Shown here: in pieces, positions 1-7,313 of the stretch | Layout: each line of letters starts with the position of its first letter | Position numbering within the stretch: position 1 is the first letter of the stretch | The notes under the pieces: model-generated | Told to the model about the DNA's origin: nothing | What the model saw: only the letters and a program-made list of their open reading frames with translations | The model's database searches: none | Made by a program: the position numbers and the translations under genes | NCBI GenBank assembly: GCA_036379955.1 | Contig: DASVFR010000053.1 | Coordinates: 1-46,938 of the forward strand | Direction: 5' to 3' | Source: VRUE01 sp036379955 | GTDB lineage: Bacteria > Actinomycetota > Thermoleophilia > Solirubrobacterales > 70-9 | DNA: 46,938 nt

Positions 1-210
1 GGGGTCATAGACCTTGACTTCTCCGGTGCCGGCCGAGGAGGCGTAGAGGTCGCCTTTGGAGTCGACTGCTACGCCACAGGCATGGTTCAGGCCGGTGACG
101 TCGAGGGAGGGAACGCGGGGGTGGAAGGGGGCGGCTGCGGCGGTGGTCGAAATTCCGGCCAGAAGCAAGAGTGACATAGAGAGCGACAGCCTCAAGTGCA
201 AAACCTTCAA
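1..210 (-). CDS. Exported NHL-repeat-like protein, N-terminal fragment (3' part off the window)
   Basis: The readable frame starts at a TTG (210-208) preceded by a GGGGGGA purine run about 6 nt upstream; a second possible start is the ATG at 177. The first ~27 residues are a signal peptide: Lys/Arg near the start, then SMSLLLLAGISTTAAAA. After it comes LDVTGLNHACGVAVDSKGDL followed by YASSAGTGEVKVYDP, which fits one blade of an NHL/SMP-30-type beta-propeller (GVAVDxxGxLYxxxxxxxxVxVY). Such proteins are usually secreted or cell-surface propellers of unknown ligand. Only 70 codons are inside the window, so the number of blades and any other domain cannot be seen. A good promoter lies upstream at 288-316. 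Confidence 0.6.
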   Translation of the reverse strand, partial: MKVLHLRLSLSMSLLLLAGISTTAAAAPFHPRVPSLDVTGLNHACGVAVDSKGDLYASSAGTGEVKVYDP

Positions 211-287
211 GATTCATCCCCCCAGCAGAAGTGATTTCGACGACTCCCCAGCCATCGAGTCAGCACATTGCAAAGAACAATTGGGGA

Positions 288-316
288 AGCCTAAGGGCCA
301 TGATCGTTTTTGTCAA
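288..316 (-). promoter_or_regulatory. Sigma-70-type promoter for the NHL-repeat gene
   Basis: Read on the minus strand there is a perfect -35 TTGACA (316-311), a 17-nt spacer, and a -10 TAGGCT (293-288), a TAnnnT form common in high-GC actinobacteria. It would start transcription near 281 and leave a leader of about 70 nt before the TTG at 210. Confidence 0.6.
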
Positions 317-345
317 GAACCATTTTAGTTCCCATCCAGGAAGAC

Positions 346-380
346 CGAAAAAGACCGCCCGAGAAATTCCCGGGCGGCCT
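346..380 (-). terminator. Rho-independent terminator after the Cys-rich exported protein
   Basis: On the minus strand a GC-rich stem, GGCCGCCCGGGA / TCTCGGGCGGTC, closes a short AT loop and is followed directly by TTTTTC. It lies about 47 nt past the stop codon of the gene at 427-1041. This is one of the few hairpins in the window with a real U-tract. Confidence 0.75.
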
Positions 381-426
381 TGTTCATCCGATTTGCTACT
401 TCTGATCCTCAGGATCAGTCAACTGC

Positions 427-1041
427 TTAGGACTCGATGTACATCGTTCCTAACGCGGTGTAGGTAGCAATCCATTTCGATTCATCCGGGCAGACGAATT
501 TTTCGCCTTCTTCGGCCAGGACCGTATTTTCGGTAGCTAACAGCTTCGTTTCGCCTGTGGCCGAGGAGTGAACTGCCAGCGTCGGTTCGCCGCCGTAGTT
601 GCAGTTGATCAGGAAGCCGCAGTGAACGTTGGCTTTCGTGCCGCCGGTGGATTTGGCAGTTCCTTCTAATGCGCCGGTCTTGACGAACGACAGTAAGCCA
701 AGAGAGGTCACGGTGACCGTGCATGCGGTTTTACCGAGCGCACATTCTTCGAATGACAGAGCTAAAATGTGCCCGACGCCTAACGTGCTTAATTCGTTTA
801 AGAGCGTCGTTTCGGTTAACGATTTTTTGCAGATGACCGTTCCCAGGCTCGTTTTGAGTTCCGGGTTCGTCGCGTGCGCGACGATGGTGGTCGGATTGGG
901 GAACGGACTACCACATTCTAATTCCGCTTTTTCACAGAGCACGATGTGCGTCGCATCTGCCGACGCCGACGAGGCCCCGACGAATGCCATAGCGACCATA
1001 GCCGCGACCGCGGCGAGGCCGAGCATCTTGATGAGTCTCAC
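427..1041 (-). CDS. Cys-rich exported protein of unknown function
   Basis: This is a 204-residue protein starting at GTG 1041, chosen because AAGGAG sits 6 nt upstream; the frame stays open further upstream but without a ribosome site. Residues 1-28 are a clear signal peptide (VRLIKMLGLAAVAAM, then AFVGASSASA and cleavage). The mature part has spaced cysteines in VLCEKAELECG, VICKK, ECALGKTAC, CGFLINC and VCPDE, suggesting disulfide-bonded beta-structure outside the membrane. There is no catalytic motif I recognise. Small exported proteins with this leader occur as paralogous families in Solirubrobacterales as far as I recall (knowledge, not tested here). Its codons are clearly lower in GC than those of neighbouring housekeeping genes. 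A promoter (1113-1141) and a terminator (346-380) frame it as a single-gene unit. Confidence 0.7.
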   Translation of the reverse strand: MRLIKMLGLAAVAAMVAMAFVGASSASADATHIVLCEKAELECGSPFPNPTTIVAHATNPELKTSLGTVICKKSLTETTLLNELSTLGVGHILALSFEECALGKTACTVTVTSLGLLSFVKTGALEGTAKSTGGTKANVHCGFLINCNYGGEPTLAVHSSATGETKLLATENTVLAEEGEKFVCPDESKWIATYTALGTMYIES

Positions 1042-1112
1042 TTGATTCTCCTTCCGGCGGGTAACCCCCCGCCCGATTTGATTGCCAGCCCGAACGATTC
1101 GAGCTTGCATTG

Positions 1113-1141
1113 GAATACCTGCCTTCAAACCCATCAGTCAA
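1113..1141 (-). promoter_or_regulatory. Candidate promoter of the Cys-rich exported protein
   Basis: On the minus strand TTGACT (1141-1136) is followed after 17 nt by GTATTC (1118-1113). This would give a leader of about 65 nt before GTG 1041. The rest of 1042-1317 shows no gene. Confidence 0.35.
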
Positions 1142-1317
1142 ATTGTTTGCTGCAATAGGGTCAGCGACGGGCCCAAATCGCCTCTTTTTAGCTGCAAATT
1201 GCAGGGAGCGGAAAAATCGCGTGCGCGGTTCTGTGCCATGCGCCGATCCGCGGGCGCGCCCCTAGGTGCACGCGCTCAGAGTGCGCGTGGCCCGCAAGAT
1301 AGACCCACGGGCCGGTG

Positions 1318-2226
1318 CTAGGCGACGAGACGAAGCGGGGAGCCACCGACGCTGCCGTTGAGCAGGTCGAGGACGATGCCCTCGCGCAGGCCGCCCTTGC
1401 CGATCTGCAGGGGCTGGCCGAGGAGCTCGGAGATCTTCTCGAGGAGGAGGACGCCGGTGGCGAGGATCCGCACCCGTTCGGGGTCGAGCTCGAAGCGACG
1501 CGCAACGTCGGTGGCGGGGTCGCCGCAGAGGACGCGCACACCCCGCTCCAGCGTCTCGTACTCGAGCACGGCGCCGACCAGGCGGCGCAGCGAGGTGGCG
1601 CTGCCGCCGACGGCGACGGCCTGCGCGGGGTGCTCGATCTCGACCCCGGCGAAGACGTCGTCGATGCGGTCGCGGACCTTGCGGATCTCGGCCGCCGAGG
1701 GCGGGTCGGAGGAGATCAGCTCGTCGGCGAGAGCGCCCGACCCAACCTTCCAGGAAAGGACCTCGTCAGCCCCACCGGGCACGGTGCCGAGGATTACCTC
1801 GGTCGAGCCGCCGCCGACGTCGACGACGCCGACCCGTCCCTCCGCCGGGTGGCCAAGCGTCTTGGTGGCGCCGATGAAGGAGAGCCTCCCCTCCTCCTCG
1901 TCACTGAGAACCTCGACCGGGACGCCGGCCGCCGCACTGACCTGAGCCGCCACCGCCTCACCGTTGGACGCCTCGCGCACGGCCGCGGTGGCGACCGCCC
2001 GGATCCGCTCGGCCCCCAGCTCGCGCGCCAGCCGCACCTGGGTGGCGACCACGTCGCAGACCTCGTCGACCTTTCCGGCCATGATCGCCCCGTCCTCATC
2101 GATCGCCTTGTTGATCCGCGTATAAGCCCGCTGCTCCATCACCTTCTTGAGCATCCCGTCAACCGGCTCGGCAACGAGCACCCGAGTCGTGTTCGACCCA
2201 ATGTCTATGGCGGCGCAGAGCGTCAC
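1318..2226 (-). CDS. Ppx/GppA family exopolyphosphatase / pppGpp phosphatase
   Basis: A 302-residue ASKHA-fold phosphatase that removes terminal phosphate from polyphosphate or pppGpp in the cytoplasm. Visible motifs are the N-terminal phosphate-1 motif AAIDIGSNTTRVLVAE, the phosphate-2 motif VGVVDVGGGSTEVI near residue 125, and GGSATS near 205. It is the short form: only the phosphatase core, without the C-terminal HD-like domain of E. coli Ppx. I place the start at GTG 2226 (VTLCAAIDIGSN), with GGAG 8 nt upstream; a TTG at 2250 is possible. It is the last gene of the pst-phoU cluster, which fits polyphosphate turnover as part of phosphate homeostasis. Whether it prefers polyphosphate or pppGpp cannot be told from sequence. 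Confidence 0.85.
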   Translation of the reverse strand: MTLCAAIDIGSNTTRVLVAEPVDGMLKKVMEQRAYTRINKAIDEDGAIMAGKVDEVCDVVATQVRLARELGAERIRAVATAAVREASNGEAVAAQVSAAAGVPVEVLSDEEEGRLSFIGATKTLGHPAEGRVGVVDVGGGSTEVILGTVPGGADEVLSWKVGSGALADELISSDPPSAAEIRKVRDRIDDVFAGVEIEHPAQAVAVGGSATSLRRLVGAVLEYETLERGVRVLCGDPATDVARRFELDPERVRILATGVLLLEKISELLGQPLQIGKGGLREGIVLDLLNGSVGGSPLRLVA

Positions 2227-2287
2227 GGGGCTGGCTCCAGATGTTCCCAAATGCCTCGGATCTCAACCGCTGGCCGTAGCGGTCACT

Positions 2288-2386
2288 CGGGGCGGGTGGC
2301 GTCGATTTGGGGGACCACCCCGAGGAGGCGGCGAAGCCGCCCCCGCAGCGGGTGGTGGCACCAAATCGGCGACAGGACCCGCCCCG
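2288..2386. repeat. Long imperfect inverted repeat between phoU and the Ppx gene
   Basis: Arms start with CGGGGCGGGT (2288-2297) and end with ACCCGCCCCG (2377-2386), share a CGATTTGG / CCAAATCG block, and close on GGCGGC-GAA-GCCGCC (2327-2341). The element fills most of the 175-bp gap and has no U-tract. It may be a terminator, an attenuator lowering ppx expression, or an RNA-processing site. Confidence 0.6.
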
Positions 2387-2401
2387 CTGCGACCAAACGC
2401 G

Positions 2402-3091
2402 TCATACGCTTGGGTGCGACGCGTCCTCGAACTCCCTGAACAGCCCCGTGACGACGAAGGCGACCTGCTCGCCGATATCGACCGCGTTGTCGCCGATCCG
2501 CTCGATCGCCCGCGCCGCGAGCAGCATCGTCATCGCCCACTCGCGCCGGTCGGCGTCGTCGCCGATCTGCAGCGCGTGGCGGAAGCACTCGCGGTTGAGG
2601 TCGTCGACGGCGTCGTCCTGGACGACGAGGTCGCGGGCCAGTTCGACGTCGCGGTCGGCGAAGGCGCGCTTGGCCTGGCTGATCAGGGCCTTGGTCTGCC
2701 CCCCCATCGCGAGGATCATCTTCACCATCTCCTCGTCAGCCGGCGGCTCGTTGCCGGTCAGCGGGATCATCTTGCAGATGTTCACGCACTGGTCGCCCAT
2801 CCGCTCGACGTTCTTCAGCACGTGCAGCAGGGCCGAGATCAGGCGCAGATCGGTCGCCACCGGCGACTGCGTCGCCAGCAGCGTGATCAGCGCCTGATGC
2901 ACCTCGAGGTAACGCCCGTCGATGCGATCGTCGTCGGCGACGACGATCTGGGCCAGCTCGACGTCCTGGTGCTCGATCGCCTCCAGGGTGCGGCTGAGCG
3001 CGGCGCTGACCAGGTCCAGCCCGCCGAGAGAGCTCTCCTCCAGCCGATCCAGCTCCTCCTGGTATTCGACCCTGACGCCCGTGGCGACCAT
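2402..3091 (-). CDS. phoU: Phosphate transport/signalling regulator PhoU
   Basis: A 229-residue all-helical cytoplasmic protein with the two PhoU repeats (about residues 15-110 and 120-215). Typical segments are EVHQALITLLATQSPVA in the first repeat and AARAIERIGDNAVDIGEQV in the second, which carries the metal-binding E/DxxxD-type pattern. PhoU normally couples the PstSCAB transporter to the PhoR-PhoB pair and keeps the regulon off when phosphate is plentiful. The ATG (3091) lies 2 nt after the pstB stop codon, so the two are probably translationally coupled. No histidine kinase gene lies in the cluster, so the kinase PhoU talks to must be elsewhere. Confidence 0.95.
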   Translation of the reverse strand: MVATGVRVEYQEELDRLEESSLGGLDLVSAALSRTLEAIEHQDVELAQIVVADDDRIDGRYLEVHQALITLLATQSPVATDLRLISALLHVLKNVERMGDQCVNICKMIPLTGNEPPADEEMVKMILAMGGQTKALISQAKRAFADRDVELARDLVVQDDAVDDLNRECFRHALQIGDDADRREWAMTMLLAARAIERIGDNAVDIGEQVAFVVTGLFREFEDASHPSV

Positions 3092-3093
3092 GG

Positions 3094-3996
3094 CTACCCG
3101 AACCGCCCGCTGACGTAGTCCTCGGTCGCCTGCTGGGAAGGGCTGGTGAAGATCTTCTCGGTCGGCCCGATCTCGATCAGGCGGCCGGGCTTGCCGGTCT
3201 CCTCGAGGTTGAAGAAGGCGGTGATGTCGCTGGCGCGGGAGGCCTGCTGCATGTTGTGGGTGACGATCGCAATCGTGTACTTGCTCTTCAGCTCGCCGAT
3301 CAAGTCCTCGATCGCCAGGGTCGCCACCGGGTCGAGCGCGGAGCAGGGCTCGTCCATCAGCAGGACCTCCGGCTCGACCGCGATCGCGCGGGCGATGCAG
3401 AGGCGCTGCTGCTGCCCGCCCGACAGCCCGGAGCCGGGCCGGTCGAGGCGGTCCTTGACCTCCTCCCAGAGGTGGGCGCCGCGCAGCGAGCGCTCGACGA
3501 CCTCGTCCTTCTCGGCCTTCTTCACCCGGCCGACGTTGAGGTCGAGCCCGGCGGCGACGTTGTCGTAGATCGACATCGTCGGGAACGGGTTGGGCTGCTG
3601 GAAGACCATGCCGACCAGGCGCCGGACCGCCACCGGATCGACCCCCCGGGCGTAGACGTCCTGGCCGTCGAGCGTGATCTCCCCCTCGACCCGCGCCCCG
3701 GCGGTCAGCTCGTGCATACGGTTGAGAGAGCGCAGGAAGGTCGTCTTGCCGCAGCCCGAGGAGCCGATCAGGGCCGTCACCTTGTTCGGCTCGACCGTCA
3801 TCGTCACGTCGGCGACCGCGTGGAAGTCGCCGTAGAAGAGGTTGACGTCGCGGGTCTCGATCGTCTTCGCCCGGCGCCCCGCGGCAACGGCGCGTGGCCC
3901 ACCGTCGCCGACCGCCGTGGGCGGAAGCTGTGATTGTGACTGGGTCTCCGCCCTGGCCATCTCGGTTTCGGGCTCGGCTGCGCCTGTCGCTGGCAT
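3094..3996 (-). CDS. pstB: Phosphate ABC transporter ATP-binding protein PstB
   Basis: The ATPase of the high-affinity phosphate importer. From the N-terminus: a 50-residue poorly ordered extension (Pro, Ala, Gln, Ser rich), the start of the fold at IETRDVNLFYGDFHAV, Walker A GSSGCGKTT, Q-loop MVFQQPNPFP, signature LSGGQQQR, Walker B VLLMDEPCSALDP and H-loop IVTHNMQQ. PstB is usually about 255 residues, so the extension is extra. I chose ATG 3996 because AGAAGGAG precedes it; a GTG at 4020 that overlaps the pstA stop (TAGTG) would add 8 residues. It sits between pstA and phoU in one operon. Confidence 0.95.
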   Translation of the reverse strand: MPATGAAEPETEMARAETQSQSQLPPTAVGDGGPRAVAAGRRAKTIETRDVNLFYGDFHAVADVTMTVEPNKVTALIGSSGCGKTTFLRSLNRMHELTAGARVEGEITLDGQDVYARGVDPVAVRRLVGMVFQQPNPFPTMSIYDNVAAGLDLNVGRVKKAEKDEVVERSLRGAHLWEEVKDRLDRPGSGLSGGQQQRLCIARAIAVEPEVLLMDEPCSALDPVATLAIEDLIGELKSKYTIAIVTHNMQQASRASDITAFFNLEETGKPGRLIEIGPTEKIFTSPSQQATEDYVSGRFG

Positions 3997-4019
3997 CGGT
4001 CGTGGTCTCCTTCTGTCCA

Positions 4020-5048
4020 CTAGCGGATCTCGGTTCGGTACCTGCGGTAGATCAGGCGCGCAACCAGGTTGAGCACCATCACGATAACGATCAGCAGCAG
4101 CGCCGCCGCCCAGGCCCGCTCGTAGGCGGCGTCCTTGAAGACGCCCGGCGTGCGGTACTCGCTGTAGGCGTAGACGGCGAGGTTCTGCATGCGACCTTCG
4201 AAGGGGTTGGAGTTGATCGAGTCGACGACGCCGGTGGTGACCAGCAGCGGCGCGGTCTCACCGACGATGCGAGCGATCGCGATCATCACCCCGGTGACCA
4301 GGCCGGCGAAGGCGGTCGGCAGCACGACCCTGGCGATCGTCTTCCACTTCGGCGTCCCCAGCGCGTAGGCCGCTTCGCGCAGGTGATTGGGAACGATCTT
4401 CAGCACCTCCTCAGAGGTACGGATAACGATTGGGATCATCAGCACCGAAAGCGCCACCGAGCCCATCACGCCGAGCCGGATGCCGGGCCCGAAGATGAGG
4501 GCGAAGAGGGCGTAGGCGAAGAGGCCGGCGACGATCGAGGGGATGCCGGTCATCACGTCGACGAAGAAGGTGAGGGCGCGCCGCAGCCGCCCTTCGCCGT
4601 ACTCGGTCAGGTAGATCGCCGCCATCAGCCCGATCGGCACCGAGATCAGGGTGGCGACGCCGGTGATCACAAGGGTGCCGACGAGCGCGTGGGCCGCGCC
4701 GCCGCCGCCGATCTTGCCGCGCGCGTCGCTGGTGATGAATTCGAGGCTAAGGCCGGGGATGCCGCGCTTCGCCACCTCGAAGACCAGGGAGAGGAGCGGG
4801 ATCAGGGCGAGGGCGAAGGCGGAGACGATCAGCAGCGTGACGAGGCGGTCCTTGGCCCGGCGCGGCCCCTCGATCGCGCGCGACCAGGAGTAGGTGAGGA
4901 CGCAGGCGATCGCCGCGGTCGCGACCAGCAGCAGGGCGACGTTGAAGGAGCCGGCGGCGAGCAGGAGCAGCGCGGCGAGCGCCGCCGAGGCGGCGGCGGC
5001 CCCGTAGGGCGCCCAGTCCGGCAGAACGCGTCCCTCGATCGCCGTCAT
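4020..5048 (-). CDS. pstA: Phosphate ABC transporter permease PstA
   Basis: A 342-residue inner-membrane permease. Two hydrophobic segments near the N-terminus (residues ~15-55) are followed by a third at ~75-92 and the BPD permease core. The EAA loop reads EAAYALGTPKWKTIARVVLP, the contact site for PstB. The upstream part carries LVGTLVITGVATLISVPIGL and IPSIVAGLFAYALF. The protein is longer than E. coli PstA (296) because of the extra N-terminal hydrophobic region. Its ATG overlaps the pstC stop codon (ATGA), typical of coupled subunits that assemble one to one. Confidence 0.95.
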   Translation of the reverse strand: MTAIEGRVLPDWAPYGAAAASAALAALLLLAAGSFNVALLLVATAAIACVLTYSWSRAIEGPRRAKDRLVTLLIVSAFALALIPLLSLVFEVAKRGIPGLSLEFITSDARGKIGGGGAAHALVGTLVITGVATLISVPIGLMAAIYLTEYGEGRLRRALTFFVDVMTGIPSIVAGLFAYALFALIFGPGIRLGVMGSVALSVLMIPIVIRTSEEVLKIVPNHLREAAYALGTPKWKTIARVVLPTAFAGLVTGVMIAIARIVGETAPLLVTTGVVDSINSNPFEGRMQNLAVYAYSEYRTPGVFKDAAYERAWAAALLLIVIVMVLNLVARLIYRRYRTEIR

Positions 5049-6001
5049 TGAAGATTCTGGCGGGCGATGATCGCGCGCGCGGCGAGGTTGGTGACGAGGG
5101 TGATCGCGAAGAGGACGAGCCCGGAGGCGATCAGCGTGTTGATCGCGAGCCCGGAGGACTCGGGGAAGTCGAGGGCGATGTTGGCGGCGATCGTTGAGGG
5201 GTTGGCCTGGCTGATCAGGTTGAAGGTGACGATCCCCGAGACCGAGAGGATGATCGTCACCGCCATCGTCTCCCCCAGCGCTCGGCCGAGCCCGAGCATG
5301 GCGCCGCTGATCACCGAGGAGCGGCCGAAGGGGAGCACGGTCATCCGGATCATCTCCCAGCGGGTCGCCCCGAGGGCGAGAGCCCCTTCCTGCAGCCTGC
5401 GGGGCGTCTGGGAGAAGACCTCGCGGGCGACGGCGGAGACGATCGGCAGGATCATCACCGCGAGCACCAGGCCGGCGACCAGCATCGTGCGGCCGGTGGC
5501 CGAGGCCGGGCCCTCGAAGAAGGGGATGAAGCCGAGCTTCTCTTCAAGCCATTCCATCGGCCCGACCGCAGCGGGGCCGAGGACGAAGATTCCCCAGAGG
5601 CCGTAGACGATGCTGGGAACGGCAGCCAATAGGTCGACCAGGTAGCCGAGCACGAGGACGATCCGGCGCGGCGCGACGTGGCTGATGAAGAGGGCGACGG
5701 CGACCGCCAGCGGCACCGCGATCGAGACCGCGATCGTCGCCGCCAGCAGGGTGCCGAAGACGAGCGGGGCGATGTAGTCGACGAGGCTCTGGTTGTTCGG
5801 CAGTTCTGAGGACGAGGCTTCGACCGCCGGCAGCGCTTCGATCAGGAGGAAGAAGGCGACGCCGCCGAGCAGCGCCAGGATTGTCACCGCCGCCGCGACG
5901 GAGAGGTTCGAGAAGACCCGATCGCCGAGGCGGCGCCTACCGCCAGAGGCCGCGGCGAGGAGCTGGCCCGCGTTGGTGGTGGTGTCTAGTCGGGCCTCCA
6001 A
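5045..6001 (-). CDS. pstC: Phosphate ABC transporter permease PstC
   Basis: A 318-residue membrane permease that pairs with PstA to form the phosphate channel. One N-terminal transmembrane helix (AAAVTILALLGGVAFFLLI) precedes a periplasmic/external loop and the permease core. YLVDLLAAVPSIVYGLWGIF is the signature segment of this family and EGALALGATRWEMIRMTVLP is the EAA loop. The only in-frame start near the expected position is TTG 6001 (MEARLDTT); no strong ribosome site is visible, which may keep its level below that of pstS. A strong stem-loop at 6019-6065 lies directly upstream, between it and pstS. Confidence 0.93.
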   Translation of the reverse strand: MEARLDTTTNAGQLLAAASGGRRRLGDRVFSNLSVAAAVTILALLGGVAFFLLIEALPAVEASSSELPNNQSLVDYIAPLVFGTLLAATIAVSIAVPLAVAVALFISHVAPRRIVLVLGYLVDLLAAVPSIVYGLWGIFVLGPAAVGPMEWLEEKLGFIPFFEGPASATGRTMLVAGLVLAVMILPIVSAVAREVFSQTPRRLQEGALALGATRWEMIRMTVLPFGRSSVISGAMLGLGRALGETMAVTIILSVSGIVTFNLISQANPSTIAANIALDFPESSGLAINTLIASGLVLFAITLVTNLAARAIIARQNLQ

Positions 6002-6018
6002 GGCTCAGCGCCCATGAA

Positions 6019-6065
6019 AGCGCACGGAGCCCCGTCGCACACGACGGGGCTCCTTTGAGTGCGCT
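6019..6065 (-). promoter_or_regulatory. Stem-loop between pstS and pstC
   Basis: A perfect 12-bp stem GGAGCCCCGTCG / CGACGGGGCTCC with a 4-nt loop (6026-6053) is extended by a 7-bp outer stem AGCGCAC / GTGCGCT after a 5-nt bulge. No U-tract follows. Such intercistronic hairpins protect the 3' end of the upstream message or terminate partially, allowing more binding protein than permease. That role here is inference. Confidence 0.65.
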
Positions 6066-6080
6066 AGTTCCAACGTTTTC

Positions 6081-7169
6081 CTAGCCGGCTTCGATCGCTT
6101 CGACCGCCGGCGTGATCTTCGAGGTCAACGCCGAGGAGAGCGGAGCGGAGCCCGCGTTTTCGGCGGCGACTTCCTGACCTTCGGGGCTGACCGCGTATTC
6201 GAGGTAGGCCTTGACGAGTTCGGCTTCCCCCGCCGAGCCGTACTTCGTGCAGGCGATCAGATAGGAGACCAGCACGATCGGGTAGGTGCCCTGCGATTCG
6301 GTCTTGCGATCGAGTTCGAAGGGGAACATGTAGGGGCCCTTGGCGATCGACTTGTCTTCAGGCGACTCCTCGAGCACCTTCGCGGCTGCCTCCGGCGTCG
6401 GTTCGGCCCACTGCGAGCCGACCTTGATCTTGGCGATGCCGAGTTCGCCCGCTTGGCTGGCGTCGGCGTAGCCGATCGCCCCATCGCCGGCGCTGACTGC
6501 TTCGACGACACCGGAGGTGCCCTGCGCGGCCTCGCCGCCCTTGACCGGCCAGTCGCCGCTCACTTCGTAGGTCCAGACCGAGGGGACGACCTTGGAGAGG
6601 TAGTCGGTGAAGTTCTCGGTCGTGCCCGACTCGTCGGAGCGGTTCACCGGGGTGATGCGGGTGTCGGGCAATTCGACGCCGGGGTTGTCCTTGGCGATCG
6701 CCTTGTCGTTCCAGCTGGTGATTTCCTGGTTGAAGATCTTCGCCAGGGTTTCGGGCGAGAGCTGCAGCGATTCGACCCCTTCGAGGTTGTAGATGATCGC
6801 GATCGGCGAGACGTAGGCCGGGACCTCGACCAGTTGGCCGGGCTTGCAGCGGTCCAGCGCCTTGCTCAGTTCGCCTTCTTCTTCTTCGAGCGCCGCGTCG
6901 CTGCCGGCGAAGGCAACGCCACCGGCGATGAACTGTTCGCGGCCGCCACCGGAGCCGACGGCGTCGTAGGAGATCGTAGCGCCGGAGTTTTCGTTCTCGA
7001 ATTCGGCGGTCCAGGCTTCCTGGGCGGCCTCCTGAGCGGTCGAGCCTGCGCCGGCGACCTGACCGGAGAGGCTGGAACTGCCGCCGCTGTCGCTGCTGCC
7101 ACAAGCTGCCACGCCGACGGCCAGCACGGCCAGGGAGACGACGATGGCGATCAATCTCGAGGGCTTCAC
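6081..7169 (-). CDS. pstS: Phosphate-binding lipoprotein PstS (canonical copy)
   Basis: A 362-residue extracytoplasmic phosphate receptor. The signal peptide ends in a lipobox, LAVGVAAC (Cys 23), followed by a Ser/Gly linker, so it is a membrane-anchored lipoprotein. Ligand residues known from E. coli PstS are recognisable: GAGST (Thr10), GSGGG (Ser38), FAGSDAAL (Asp56), and NRSDESGTT (Arg135, Ser139, Gly140, Thr141). SYLIACTKY near the C-terminus is typical of actinobacterial PstS. The ATG has AGAAGGAG upstream. Three PHO-box-like repeats lie about 95-120 bp upstream (7261-7288), so induction by phosphate starvation is expected. Compare the divergent paralog at 7314-8414. Confidence 0.95.
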   Translation of the reverse strand: MKPSRLIAIVVSLAVLAVGVAACGSSDSGGSSSLSGQVAGAGSTAQEAAQEAWTAEFENENSGATISYDAVGSGGGREQFIAGGVAFAGSDAALEEEEGELSKALDRCKPGQLVEVPAYVSPIAIIYNLEGVESLQLSPETLAKIFNQEITSWNDKAIAKDNPGVELPDTRITPVNRSDESGTTENFTDYLSKVVPSVWTYEVSGDWPVKGGEAAQGTSGVVEAVSAGDGAIGYADASQAGELGIAKIKVGSQWAEPTPEAAAKVLEESPEDKSIAKGPYMFPFELDRKTESQGTYPIVLVSYLIACTKYGSAGEAELVKAYLEYAVSPEGQEVAAENAGSAPLSSALTSKITPAVEAIEAG

Positions 7170-7260
7170 TGAGACTCCTTCTGTCGATTGCAGGGGAGCG
7201 GGCCGTCGGCCGGCTCTGGGGCCACGATCCCAGCCCTGCCCCGACAGCTTGTTACCGCCT

Positions 7261-7288
7261 TGTGGCGGAGTTGTAAAAAAGATGTAAA
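7261..7288 (-). promoter_or_regulatory. PHO-box-like direct repeats upstream of pstS
   Basis: In plus-strand notation TGTAAA occurs at 7272 and again exactly 11 bp later at 7283, with a weaker TGTGGC 11 bp before (7261). On the coding strand this is TTTACA-N5-TTTACA. This matches the layout of PhoP/PhoB operators known in Bacillus (TTAACA repeats), Streptomyces (11-bp GTTCAC repeats) and Mycobacterium (TCACAG repeats). The region between it and the ATG also holds a small CCGCC/GGCGG hairpin (7255-7268). Confidence 0.6.
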
Positions 7289-7313
7289 AGACCGAGAAGA
7301 ACGGTCGTCGCGG

